Shown here: one piece after another, positions 48,307 through 58,362 of the stretch
How positions within the stretch are numbered: the stretch's first letter is position 1
Layout of the letters: each line of letters opens with the position of its first letter
Source of the DNA: Nocardioides caldifontis
GTDB lineage: Bacteria; Actinomycetota; Actinomycetes; Propionibacteriales; Nocardioidaceae
NCBI RefSeq assembly: GCF_008087345.1
Contig: NZ_ML701735.1
Coordinates: 369,000-432,999 of the forward strand
Direction of reading: 5' to 3'
DNA: 64,000 nt
Program-made: the position numbers and the translations under genes
The notes under the pieces: generated by a model
Told to the model about the DNA's origin: nothing
The model's database searches: none
The model's input: only the letters and a program-made list of their open reading frames with translations

Positions 48307-51201
48307 GTGCTGCCGATCCTCGCTGCACACTTCCTGGCAGCGGCGGTGGCGCCACCGCTGGTCGGCTGGTTCGGCAGGAAGGTCTTCCTGCTCCTCGCGG
48401 TCGTGCCGCTGGCCTCCCTGACCTGGCTCGCCGCACAGGGCCCTGCGGTCGTCGACGGTGACCGCGTCGAGCAGGACGTCCCCTGGGTGCCGAGCCTCGG
48501 GCTCGAGGTCGCCCTGGCGATGGGGCCGCTGCAGTGGGTGCTGGCGCTGCTGGTCACCGGGGTCGGCGGGCTCGTGCTGGTCTACTGCGCCTGGTACTTC
48601 CATGCCGACGAGCCGGGGCTGACCTCGTTCTCCGGCCACTTCGTCGCCTTCGCGGGGGCGATGCTCGGCCTCGTCCTCTCCGCCGACCTGCTGCTGCTCT
48701 ACGTGTTCTGGGAGCTGACCACGGTCTTCTCCTACCTGCTCATCGGCCACGACCCTGCACGGCGGGGCAGCCGGGCGGCCGGCATGCAGGCGCTCGTCGT
48801 CACCACCCTCGGCGGACTGGCGATGCTGGTGGGGATCCTGCTGGTCGGCGACGCGGCCGGCAGCTTCCGCGTCGAGGACGTGCTGGCCTCACCCCCCACC
48901 GGCGGCGTCGCCGTGACCGCCGCCGTGCTGCTGCTCGCCGGCGCGGTCACCAAGTCGGCCGTCGTGCCGTTCCACTTCTGGCTTCCGGGTGCGATGGCGG
49001 CCCCGACCCCGGTCAGCGCCTACCTCCACGCCGCGGCGATGGTGAAGGCCGGGATCTACCTGGTCGCGCTGCTCTCGCCCGCGTTCGCCGACGTCGCCGG
49101 TTGGCGCGAGACCACGCTCGTGCTCGGCACCGCCACGATGCTGGTCGGCGGCTGGCGGGCGCTGCGCCAGGTCGACATCAAGCTGCTCCTCGCCTACGGC
49201 ACCGTCAGCCAGCTCGGCTTCCTCACCGTCGTCGCCGGCACCGGGACGAGGGCGGCCGCCTTCGCCGCGCTGGCGCTGCTCCTGGCGCACGCGCTGTTCA
49301 AGGCCACCCTCTTCCTCGTCGTCGGGATCGTCGACCACACCGCCGGCACCCGGGACCTGCGCGCGCTCTCCGGGGTCGGGCGCAAGCTTCCCTGGGTCGC
49401 CGTGCTCGCCTGCGTCGCCGGGGCGTCGATGGCCGGCCTCCCCCCGCTGCTCGGCTTCACGGCCAAGGAGTCGGTCCTCGCCGCGCTGCTCGACGTCGCG
49501 CACACCGGGGACGGCACCGGCGTGCCGGCGTACCTCGGCTGGGCGGTCGTCGCCGGCGTCGTCGCCGGCTCCGCCCTCACCGCCGCCTACACGCTGCGCT
49601 TCCTCTGGGGCGCCTTCGCGACCAAGGACGGCGTGGAGCCGTCGACCGTCACCCCTCCGGGGGCCGCCGCCGTCGTCCCGCCGGCCGTCTTCGCCGCGCT
49701 CTCCCTGCTGCTCGGGTTCACCGGCGGCCCGCTGACCACCCTGCTCGACCGGCACGCCGCGAGCTTCCCCGCCGGCGAGCACGCGCCGAAGCTGACCCTC
49801 TGGCACGGCGTCAACACCGCCCTGCTGCTGACCCTGCTCTCGCTCGCCGTCGGTCTCTTGGCCTTCGCTGCCCGGGCGCTCGTCGAGCAGGTGCAGGCCC
49901 GGCTGACCACGCCGCTCAGCGCCGAGCGCAGCTACCACTGGGCGGTCCGCGGGCTCGACCGCGCGGCCGTGGAGCTCACCGGCCGCACCCAGCGGGGCTC
50001 GGTCGCGATCTACCTGAGCGTCATCCTCCTGGTGATCGTCGTGGTGCCGGGCGCCGCGCTCGTCGCCGCCCTCCAGGACCCCGTGCGGTGGGTCCGCTGG
50101 GACAACGTCGGGCAGCCGCTCGTCGCGGTCGTCGTCGTGGTCGCCGCTGTGCTGACCGCGCGGGCGCGCCGGCGGCTCAAGGCGGTCGTGCTGGTGGGCG
50201 TCGCCGGCTACGGCACGGCCCTGCTCTTCCTGCTCCAGGGCGCGCCCGACCTGGCGCTGACCCAGCTGCTGGTCGAGACGGTGACGCTCGTCGTGTTCGT
50301 GCTGGTGCTGCGCCGGCTGCCGGCGTACTTCACCGACCGGCCGCTGCACTGGAGCCGCCACGTGCGCGCCGCGATCGGGCTGCTCGCCGCCGTCGCGGTC
50401 GCCAGCTTCATGCTGGTCACCGGTGCCGCGCGCACCGCGGTGCCGGTGTCGGACGACTTCGCCACCGAGGCCGTGGAGTACGGCGGCGGCAAGAACATCG
50501 TCAACGTGACGCTGGTGGACATCCGCGCCTGGGACACGATGGGCGAGCTCGCGGTGCTCGTCGTGGCCGCTACCGGTGTCGCGAGCCTCATCTTCATCGA
50601 GACCCGCGGGATGGCGATCCGCCGGGTGCGCGAGATCCCGTACCCGGTCAGCGTCCGCAAGCAGACGACCAACAAGTCGCGGCGGGTCTGGCTGCCTGCC
50701 GGGCGGACCTTGGCCCCCGAGCGCCGCTCGATCATCTTCGAGGTCGTCACCCGGCTGCTCTTCCACGCGATCATCGTGCTGTCGGTGTTCCTGCTGTTCT
50801 CCGGCCACAACAACCCCGGCGGCGGGTTCGCTGCCGGGCTGGTCACCGGGCTGGCGCTGCTCGTCCGCTACCTGGCCGGTGGTCGGTACGAGCTCGACGA
50901 GGCCGCACCCGTCGACGCCGGCGTGCTGATCGGCACCGGGCTCGGCGTCGCCGCGCTCTCCGGGCTGGCGCCGCTGGCCTTCGGCGGCACCGTCCTCCAG
51001 AGCGCGGTCGTCGACCTCGCGGTCCCGCTCATCGGCGAGCTGCACCTGGTCACGTCGCTCTTCTTCGACGTCGGCGTGTACCTCGTGGTCGTCGGGCTGA
51101 TGCTCGACCTGCTCCGCAGCCTTGGCTCCGGCATCGACCGGCAGATCCTCCGCGAGGAGCGCGAGAGCCGCGCCGCCGCCCCGACAGGAGGCGGAGCATG
51201 A
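48307..51201 (+). CDS. mrpA: Mrp Na+/H+ antiporter subunit A fused to subunit B
   Basis: A 964-residue membrane protein. Its N-terminal two thirds matches the NuoL/MnhA antiporter fold (VFWELTTVFSYLLIG, VTKSAVVPFHFWLPGAM, LLAYGTVSQLG). The C-terminal about 140 residues form an MnhB domain (VTRLLFHAIIVLSVFLLFSGHNNPGGGFAAGL). GTG 48307 follows AGGAAGG by 6-7 nt. Mrp complexes expel Na+ for H+, giving alkali and salt tolerance. Divergent from guaB3; first of six genes with 4-bp overlaps. Confidence 0.95.
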   Translation: MLPILAAHFLAAAVAPPLVGWFGRKVFLLLAVVPLASLTWLAAQGPAVVDGDRVEQDVPWVPSLGLEVALAMGPLQWVLALLVTGVGGLVLVYCAWYFHADEPGLTSFSGHFVAFAGAMLGLVLSADLLLLYVFWELTTVFSYLLIGHDPARRGSRAAGMQALVVTTLGGLAMLVGILLVGDAAGSFRVEDVLASPPTGGVAVTAAVLLLAGAVTKSAVVPFHFWLPGAMAAPTPVSAYLHAAAMVKAGIYLVALLSPAFADVAGWRETTLVLGTATMLVGGWRALRQVDIKLLLAYGTVSQLGFLTVVAGTGTRAAAFAALALLLAHALFKATLFLVVGIVDHTAGTRDLRALSGVGRKLPWVAVLACVAGASMAGLPPLLGFTAKESVLAALLDVAHTGDGTGVPAYLGWAVVAGVVAGSALTAAYTLRFLWGAFATKDGVEPSTVTPPGAAAVVPPAVFAALSLLLGFTGGPLTTLLDRHAASFPAGEHAPKLTLWHGVNTALLLTLLSLAVGLLAFAARALVEQVQARLTTPLSAERSYHWAVRGLDRAAVELTGRTQRGSVAIYLSVILLVIVVVPGAALVAALQDPVRWVRWDNVGQPLVAVVVVVAAVLTARARRRLKAVVLVGVAGYGTALLFLLQGAPDLALTQLLVETVTLVVFVLVLRRLPAYFTDRPLHWSRHVRAAIGLLAAVAVASFMLVTGAARTAVPVSDDFATEAVEYGGGKNIVNVTLVDIRAWDTMGELAVLVVAATGVASLIFIETRGMAIRRVREIPYPVSVRKQTTNKSRRVWLPAGRTLAPERRSIIFEVVTRLLFHAIIVLSVFLLFSGHNNPGGGFAAGLVTGLALLVRYLAGGRYELDEAAPVDAGVLIGTGLGVAALSGLAPLAFGGTVLQSAVVDLAVPLIGELHLVTSLFFDVGVYLVVVGLMLDLLRSLGSGIDRQILREERESRAAAPTGGGA

Positions 51202-51638
51202 CCGTCAACCTCACGCTGGTCCTCGTCGCCGCCGTCATGTTCGGATGCGGGATCTACCTGCTCCTCGAGCGGAGCCTCAGCCGCGTCCTCGTCGGCGTCG
51301 TGCTGATGGGCAACGGCGTCAACGTGCTGATCCTCCAGTCCGGCGGCGCCGCCGGGCCGGCACCGATCGTCAGCGACGCCGGCGGTGCCGAGACCGCCGA
51401 CCCGCTCCCGCAGGCGCTGATCCTCACCGCGATCGTCATCACGCTGGGCACCACGGCGTTCCTGCTCGCGATGGCTTACCGCAGCTGGCAGATCGACGGC
51501 CACGACGACGTCCAGGACGACGTCGAGGACGCCGTGATCCGCCGGCTCGCGGCGGCCGACGAGGCCTCCCACGGCTACGAGATGGACGAGCACCGCGAGG
51601 AACCGGACGCCGACGAGCCCGTGGAGCGTGGCGCATGA
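51198..51638 (+). CDS. mrpC: Mrp antiporter subunit C (NuoK-like)
   Basis: A 146-residue subunit with three membrane segments (CGIYLLLERSLSRVLVGVVLMGNGVNVLIL is NuoK/MnhC-like) and an acidic 45-residue cytosolic tail. ATG 51198 overlaps mrpA by 4 bp (ATGA). Confidence 0.92.
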   Translation: MTVNLTLVLVAAVMFGCGIYLLLERSLSRVLVGVVLMGNGVNVLILQSGGAAGPAPIVSDAGGAETADPLPQALILTAIVITLGTTAFLLAMAYRSWQIDGHDDVQDDVEDAVIRRLAAADEASHGYEMDEHREEPDADEPVERGA

Positions 51639-53305
51639 GCGACGCGCTGGTCGCCCTCCCGGTCATCGTCCCGCTGCTCGCCGCGGGGCTCAGCCTGGTG
51701 CTCGTCCGCCGGCCCTCCCTCCAGCGGATGGTCAGCATCATCGCCCTGGTCGCCGTCGCCGCGGTGGCCGCCGTGCTGGTGGTCCGCGCCGACCAGGACG
51801 GGCCGCAGGCGCTCTGGATAGGCGGGTGGCCGGAGCCGCTCGGCATCGCGTTGGTCGCCGACCGGCTCTCGTCGCTGATGCTGCTGGTCTCCGCCCTCGT
51901 CACCCTTGCGGTGCTCGTGTACTCGGTGGGCCAGGGCATGGTCGACGAGGCCGAGAGCGCCCCGCTGTCGATCTACCACCCGTCGTTCCTCGTGCTGGCT
52001 GCGGGCGTGGCGAACGCGTTCCTCGCCGCCGACCTGTTCAACCTCTTCGTCAGCTTCGAGATGCTGCTCTTCGCGAGCTACGTCCTGCTGACGCTCGGCG
52101 GGACGGAGTCGCGGATCCGCGCAGGGACGATCTACGTGGTCGTCAACGTGCTGTCGTCGATGGTCTTCCTCGTCGCGATCGCGATGGTCTACTCCGCCAC
52201 CGGCAGCCTCAATTTCGCGCAGCTCGCCGGCCGGCTCGACGCGCTCCCCGAGGCCGTCGCGCTGCTCCTCCAGCTGATGCTGCTCACGGTCTTCTCGATC
52301 AAGGCAGCGGTCTTCCCGCTGTCGTTCTGGCTGCCCGACAGCTACCCGACCGCACCAGCCCCGGTGACCGCGGTGTTCGCCGGGTTGCTGACCAAGGTCG
52401 GTGTCTACGCGATCCTGCGGACCCAGACCCTGCTCTTCCCGGACAGCCCGCTGACCACGGCACTGCTCGTCGCCGCCCTGCTCACCATGCTCGTCGGGAT
52501 CCTCGGTGCGGTCGCCCAGTCGGACATCAAGCGGATGCTCTCCTTCACGCTGGTCAGCCACATCGGCTACATGATCTTCGGCGTGGGGCTGGCCACCGCG
52601 GCCGGCGTCTCAGGCGCGATCTTCTACGTCGTCCACCACATCACCATCCAGACAGGGCTGTTCCTCGTGGTGGGGCTGGTCGAGCACCGCGCCGGCAGCA
52701 CCTCGCTGCTCCGGCTCGGCGGGCTGGCGCGGCTCTCGCCGATCCTCGGCCTGAGCTTCTTCGTCCCGGCGATGAACCTCGCCGGGATCCCGCCGATGTC
52801 CGGGTTCCTCGGCAAGGTCGGGCTCGCCTCGGCGGGGATCGAGCAGGGGTCGACGCTCGCCTACGTCCTCGTCGCCGCCGGCATGGCCACCAGCCTGCTG
52901 ACGCTCTACGCGGTCGCGAAGGCCTGGAGCCTGGCCTTCTGGCGGACCCCCCAGCAGGCCCACGAGACGTCGCTCGCGGTCCAGCAGGACTACCAGGACG
53001 CCCCCGGCGAGGAGCGGCAGCGGGTCCGGGTCGGCTCCGCGTCGTACGGACGGGTGGAGCAGCAGGAGGCCCGCAGCATCCACGACGACACCCCTGACCG
53101 CGACCTCTACCAGCGGCTCCAGGACGACGACCTCCCCCACCACCGGCCGCGCACGATGACCGCGGCCGCGCTCGGGCTGGTCGGGCTGAGCCTGCTGCTC
53201 ACCGTCGTCGCCGGACCGCTGTTCGACTACACCGACCGCGCCGCCGTGGACCTGCTGGAGCGCACCCCGTACCTCGAGGCCGTCCTGACCGGGGACACGC
53301 CGTGA
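51635..53305 (+). CDS. mrpD: Mrp antiporter subunit D (NuoN/L-like)
   Basis: A 556-residue membrane subunit with about 14 helices and the proton-antiporter motifs SFEMLLFASYVLLTLGG, VFSIKAAVFPLSFWLPDSY and SDIKRMLSFTLVSHIGYM. It carries an unusual hydrophilic insert near residues 450-510, rich in Gln, Asp and Arg, before the last helices. ATG 51635 overlaps mrpC by 4 bp. Confidence 0.93.
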   Translation: MSDALVALPVIVPLLAAGLSLVLVRRPSLQRMVSIIALVAVAAVAAVLVVRADQDGPQALWIGGWPEPLGIALVADRLSSLMLLVSALVTLAVLVYSVGQGMVDEAESAPLSIYHPSFLVLAAGVANAFLAADLFNLFVSFEMLLFASYVLLTLGGTESRIRAGTIYVVVNVLSSMVFLVAIAMVYSATGSLNFAQLAGRLDALPEAVALLLQLMLLTVFSIKAAVFPLSFWLPDSYPTAPAPVTAVFAGLLTKVGVYAILRTQTLLFPDSPLTTALLVAALLTMLVGILGAVAQSDIKRMLSFTLVSHIGYMIFGVGLATAAGVSGAIFYVVHHITIQTGLFLVVGLVEHRAGSTSLLRLGGLARLSPILGLSFFVPAMNLAGIPPMSGFLGKVGLASAGIEQGSTLAYVLVAAGMATSLLTLYAVAKAWSLAFWRTPQQAHETSLAVQQDYQDAPGEERQRVRVGSASYGRVEQQEARSIHDDTPDRDLYQRLQDDDLPHHRPRTMTAAALGLVGLSLLLTVVAGPLFDYTDRAAVDLLERTPYLEAVLTGDTP

Positions 53306-53895
53306 GCACCGTCGACGAGACCACCCAGGCCCCGCCGCCGCGACGGTCCCGCTACCGCGCGCTCCAGCCGGCGAACCTCGCCTGGCTGACCGTCCTCTGG
53401 GTGGCGCTGTGGGGCGACCTGTCGGTCGGCAACGTGGTCTCGGGGCTCCTCGTGGCGGTCGCGGTCTGCCTGGTCTTCCCGCTGCCGGCGGTCCGGATGC
53501 AGCTGAGGCTGCGGCCCCTGGCGCTCACCCGGCTCACCCTGAAGTTCTTCGTCGACGTGGTCGTCTCCAGCGTCCAGGTCGCCCTGCTCGCGCTCCGCCC
53601 CCGCACCGTGCGCAACTCGGTCATCGAGGTGAACCTGCGCAGTGACTCCGACTTCGTGCTGACGGTGGTCGCCGAGATGACCTCGCTCGTTCCGGGCAGC
53701 ATCGTCGTCGAGGTACGCCGAAGCAGCCACACGCTCTTCCTCCACGTGCTGGACACCGACGACCTCCGGGCCGCCGAGTCCATGCGCGAGCGCACCCTGG
53801 AGCTCGAGCAGCGGGTGGTCGCGGCGTTCGGGGCGGAGCACACCCTCGCCCACCGCCGCACCGGCTCCGTCTCCGCCGAGGAGGAGCGCCGATGA
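53302..53895 (+). CDS. mrpE: Mrp antiporter subunit E
   Basis: A 197-residue subunit with two N-terminal hydrophobic segments and a cytosolic domain containing SDSDFVLTVVAEMTSLVPGSIVVEV, the MnhE signature. GTG 53302 overlaps mrpD by 4 bp. Confidence 0.9.
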   Translation: MSTVDETTQAPPPRRSRYRALQPANLAWLTVLWVALWGDLSVGNVVSGLLVAVAVCLVFPLPAVRMQLRLRPLALTRLTLKFFVDVVVSSVQVALLALRPRTVRNSVIEVNLRSDSDFVLTVVAEMTSLVPGSIVVEVRRSSHTLFLHVLDTDDLRAAESMRERTLELEQRVVAAFGAEHTLAHRRTGSVSAEEERR

Positions 53896-54170
53896 CCTGG
53901 GTCCTGGGGATCTGCAGCGCGTTCCTCGTGGTCGCCGCGGTGCTCGTGGTCGTCCGGATCACGCGCGGCCCCACGATGCTCGACCGCATCGTCGCCTTCG
54001 ACGTGCTGGTCTCGGCGACGATCTGCGCTCTGGGGCTCGAGGCCGCGGTGCACCAGCACACCCACTCGCTGCCGATCCTGGCGGCGCTGGCCCTGCTCGG
54101 GTTCGTCAGCACGGCCAGCGTCGCGTCGCTGACCGGTGGCCGCCAGGGCGTCGAGGAGGAGGACCGGTGA
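53892..54170 (+). CDS. mrpF: Mrp antiporter subunit F
   Basis: A 92-residue three-helix membrane subunit with the MnhF motif RGPTMLDRIVAFDVL. ATG 53892 overlaps mrpE by 4 bp. Confidence 0.9.
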   Translation: MTWVLGICSAFLVVAAVLVVVRITRGPTMLDRIVAFDVLVSATICALGLEAAVHQHTHSLPILAALALLGFVSTASVASLTGGRQGVEEEDR

Positions 54171-54535
54171 GCTGGACCGACGTGCTCGACGTGGCCGCCG
54201 CGGCGTGCCTGCTGGCCGGCTGCCTGCTGTCGCTGCTGGCCGCGCTCGGCATGATCCGGTTCCCCGACCTGCTCAGCCGGATGCACGCCGCGACCAAGCC
54301 GCAGGTGCTCGGCCTCGTGCTGGTGCTGGTCGGGCTGGGGCTGCGGCTCCGCGACGAGCGGACCCTCGGGCTGCTGCTGCTCGTGGTGCTGTTCCAGTTC
54401 TCCACCGCCCCGATCGCCAGCCACATGGCCGGCCGGGCCGCCTTCCGGGCGGGCCAGGTCGACCACGACCTGCTGGTCACCGACGAGCTGAGCGAGACCC
54501 TGGAGTCCCACGAGGAGCCGCGCGGCGCCCCCTGA
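54167..54535 (+). CDS. mrpG: Mrp antiporter subunit G
   Basis: A 122-residue membrane subunit with the MnhG motif GMIRFPDLLSRMHAATKPQVLG. GTG 54167 overlaps mrpF by 4 bp. Last gene of the antiporter operon; it converges on guaB 18 bp away. Confidence 0.9.
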   Translation: MSWTDVLDVAAAACLLAGCLLSLLAALGMIRFPDLLSRMHAATKPQVLGLVLVLVGLGLRLRDERTLGLLLLVVLFQFSTAPIASHMAGRAAFRAGQVDHDLLVTDELSETLESHEEPRGAP

Positions 54536-54553
54536 TGCCCGGGGACGGCGCGG

Positions 54554-56161
<1,608 letters not shown>

Positions 56162-56186
56162 TCACCCCTCGCGCTCTTCCCTGCGG

Positions 56187-58343
56187 CTATCGCGTCACGG
56201 TGAGGCTCGGCCCGATGTTGCCGCGCGCGTCCCGTGCCGCCACCCGGAACGTCTGCGCCGTACGCGGCAGACCGGTGACGGTGTACGAGCGGGCGCTCGA
56301 TCCCGGCCGCGCGACCACGGTGGTGCCGCGGTAGACGATGTAGCCGGTCACGCCCACGTTGTCGGTGGCCGCGGTCCAGGTCAGCCGCACCCGGGTCGGC
56401 ACCGGCCGGGTGGCCGTCAGCGAGCCGGGGGCGCTGGGCGCGGTCGTGTCCGGCACCGTCCGCGAGACCGAGGCACTCAGCTGGCTGACGTTGCCCGCCG
56501 CGTCGCGGGCACGCACCGTCCACGTGTGCGAACGGCCCTGCGGCGCCGCCGCGTCGGTGTACGACGTGGTGGTGGTCGTGCCGACCACGACCCCGTTGCG
56601 GAGCACGTCGTAGCCGGTCACCCCGACGTTGTCGGTCGAGGCGGTCCACGAGATCCGCGGCTGGTTGTTCACCAGTGCCGAGGTCACCCCGGTCGGACGG
56701 CTCGGCCGGGTCGTGTCGGCGGTGGACGGCGGGCTCACCGCCGTGCTGGCCGCGCTGACGTTGCCGGCGGCGTCGCGCGCCCGGACCGTGTAGCTCGGCG
56801 TCCCGGCCGGGTTCGACGTGTCGGTCCACGAGGTCCCGGTCGTGGTGCCCACCACGGTGCCGTTGCGGAGCACGTCGTAGCCGGTGACGCCGACGTTGTC
56901 GGTGGAGGCGTTCCAGGAGATCACCGGCTGGCCGCCCACCCGGGTCGCGGCGACGCCGGTGGGGACGCTCGGCGCGGTGGTGTCGCCGCCCCCACCGCCC
57001 CCGGCCGTGGCGATCGTCGGGTGCGTCGTCGGGCTGACCTGGCCGGCGGTGTCGACGGCGCGCACCGTGTACATCCGGCGTGCGGACGACGGGATGGTGT
57101 CGGTGAAGCTGGTCGAGGCGGTCGAGCCGATCGGCATGCCGTTGCGGAACAGCTCGTACCGGGCGACGCCCTTGTCGTCGGACGCGGCGGACCAGCTCAT
57201 CTGCACCGTGCCCGACGGCTGCACCGTGGCGGTGAACCCGCCGGGTGTCGTCGGCGCGGTGTCGTCGTCGCCGGGCTGGCCGTCCTCGCTGAGCCGCCAG
57301 GAGTTGGCGAAGACGTTGAACGCCTCCTGCTCCGCGGGGTCGAAGACGTTCTGGCTGTCGTAGGCGACCATGAAGCTGCGGATGCCGCGGTTGGCGTCCT
57401 GGTTGTCGAAGACCATGTAGAAGTTCAGCTTCGGGAAGACGTTGTTCTCCACCGCCTGGCGGGCCTGCTGGTAGTAGAGGTAGGTGTTCGCCCGGCTCGC
57501 GCTGTGGATGCTCCACTCGACGATGCCCCACTCCTTCGAGGCGTAGTCGTGCTCCTGGTTGCTCTCGCGGAGCAGCACGTCGTACATCTCGCGGACGCGC
57601 TTCTCGAAGCTGACGTCGTTGTTGCCGCCCTGGTAGCCGTTGAAGGTGATCCAGTCGACGTACTCGTCGCCGGGCCACAGGTCGTCGATCATGCACTCGT
57701 AGGCCGGGTAGTTCATGTAGTTCATGACCCACACGACGTTGTCGACGCCCTCGGCGTCGAAGATCGAGCGGATGTTGTGCCACATCGCGACGTACTCGGC
57801 TGCGGTGCCCATCGTGCCCGGCCTCGTCGACTGCCCGGGGCAGGTGAAGGCGATGTCGTTCTCCGGCTCGTGGTGGACGGCGAGGAACAGCTTCTTGTCA
57901 CCGAGCGCCTTGATGCTGCGCGCCATCTGCCGGATGTAGCCGTTCATCTGCGCGTTGCCGCCGGCGGCGCTGGCGAACGACGTCGTGGTCACCGGCCAGT
58001 TGAGGTAGAGCAGCGTGTCGGGCCGGTTGATGAAGTAGAGGTCGTGCTCGTCGAGCTGGTGGCTCATGTTCCCGGCACCGTGGTAGAGGTGCACGATGTC
58101 GAGCTGGCGGCCGACCCGCTGCTCGAAGTTGAGGATCTGGTCGCGCTTGGTGCCGTCGACGTCCGGGGTGCCGTTGGAGCTCGCGCCGAACATGGGCCGG
58201 CACGGGTTGACCAGGAGCTCGGTCAGCTCGCACCCCGGCAGCGGCGCGGCCGGTGCCGCCGGCGCCCCGGCCAGCGTCATCCCCGCCAGCCCCGCGAGGA
58301 GCGCGATCGCCCCGACGCCCATCTTCCGTGCTCGTCCCAGCAT
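56187..58343 (-). CDS. secreted glycoside-hydrolase-like protein with four fibronectin III domains (paralogue 1)
   Basis: A 718-residue secreted protein: signal peptide (about 1-33), a catalytic-type domain (about 38-370) and four Fn3 repeats (about 378-718). The catalytic domain shows HHEPEND (E159, candidate acid/base) and EWGIVEWS (E276, candidate nucleophile), as in GH26-type clan-A glycosidases. ATG 58343 lies 8 nt after GAAGGG. The Fn3 repeats share sequence such as STDNVGVTGYDVLRNG. It is one of three tandem paralogues and probably acts on a polysaccharide outside the cell. The family is suggested only by the two Glu motifs. Confidence 0.65.
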   Translation of the reverse strand: MLGRARKMGVGAIALLAGLAGMTLAGAPAAPAAPLPGCELTELLVNPCRPMFGASSNGTPDVDGTKRDQILNFEQRVGRQLDIVHLYHGAGNMSHQLDEHDLYFINRPDTLLYLNWPVTTTSFASAAGGNAQMNGYIRQMARSIKALGDKKLFLAVHHEPENDIAFTCPGQSTRPGTMGTAAEYVAMWHNIRSIFDAEGVDNVVWVMNYMNYPAYECMIDDLWPGDEYVDWITFNGYQGGNNDVSFEKRVREMYDVLLRESNQEHDYASKEWGIVEWSIHSASRANTYLYYQQARQAVENNVFPKLNFYMVFDNQDANRGIRSFMVAYDSQNVFDPAEQEAFNVFANSWRLSEDGQPGDDDTAPTTPGGFTATVQPSGTVQMSWSAASDDKGVARYELFRNGMPIGSTASTSFTDTIPSSARRMYTVRAVDTAGQVSPTTHPTIATAGGGGGGDTTAPSVPTGVAATRVGGQPVISWNASTDNVGVTGYDVLRNGTVVGTTTGTSWTDTSNPAGTPSYTVRARDAAGNVSAASTAVSPPSTADTTRPSRPTGVTSALVNNQPRISWTASTDNVGVTGYDVLRNGVVVGTTTTTSYTDAAAPQGRSHTWTVRARDAAGNVSQLSASVSRTVPDTTAPSAPGSLTATRPVPTRVRLTWTAATDNVGVTGYIVYRGTTVVARPGSSARSYTVTGLPRTAQTFRVAARDARGNIGPSLTVTR

Positions 58344-58362
58344 CGTGGTGCCCTTCTCGTTC

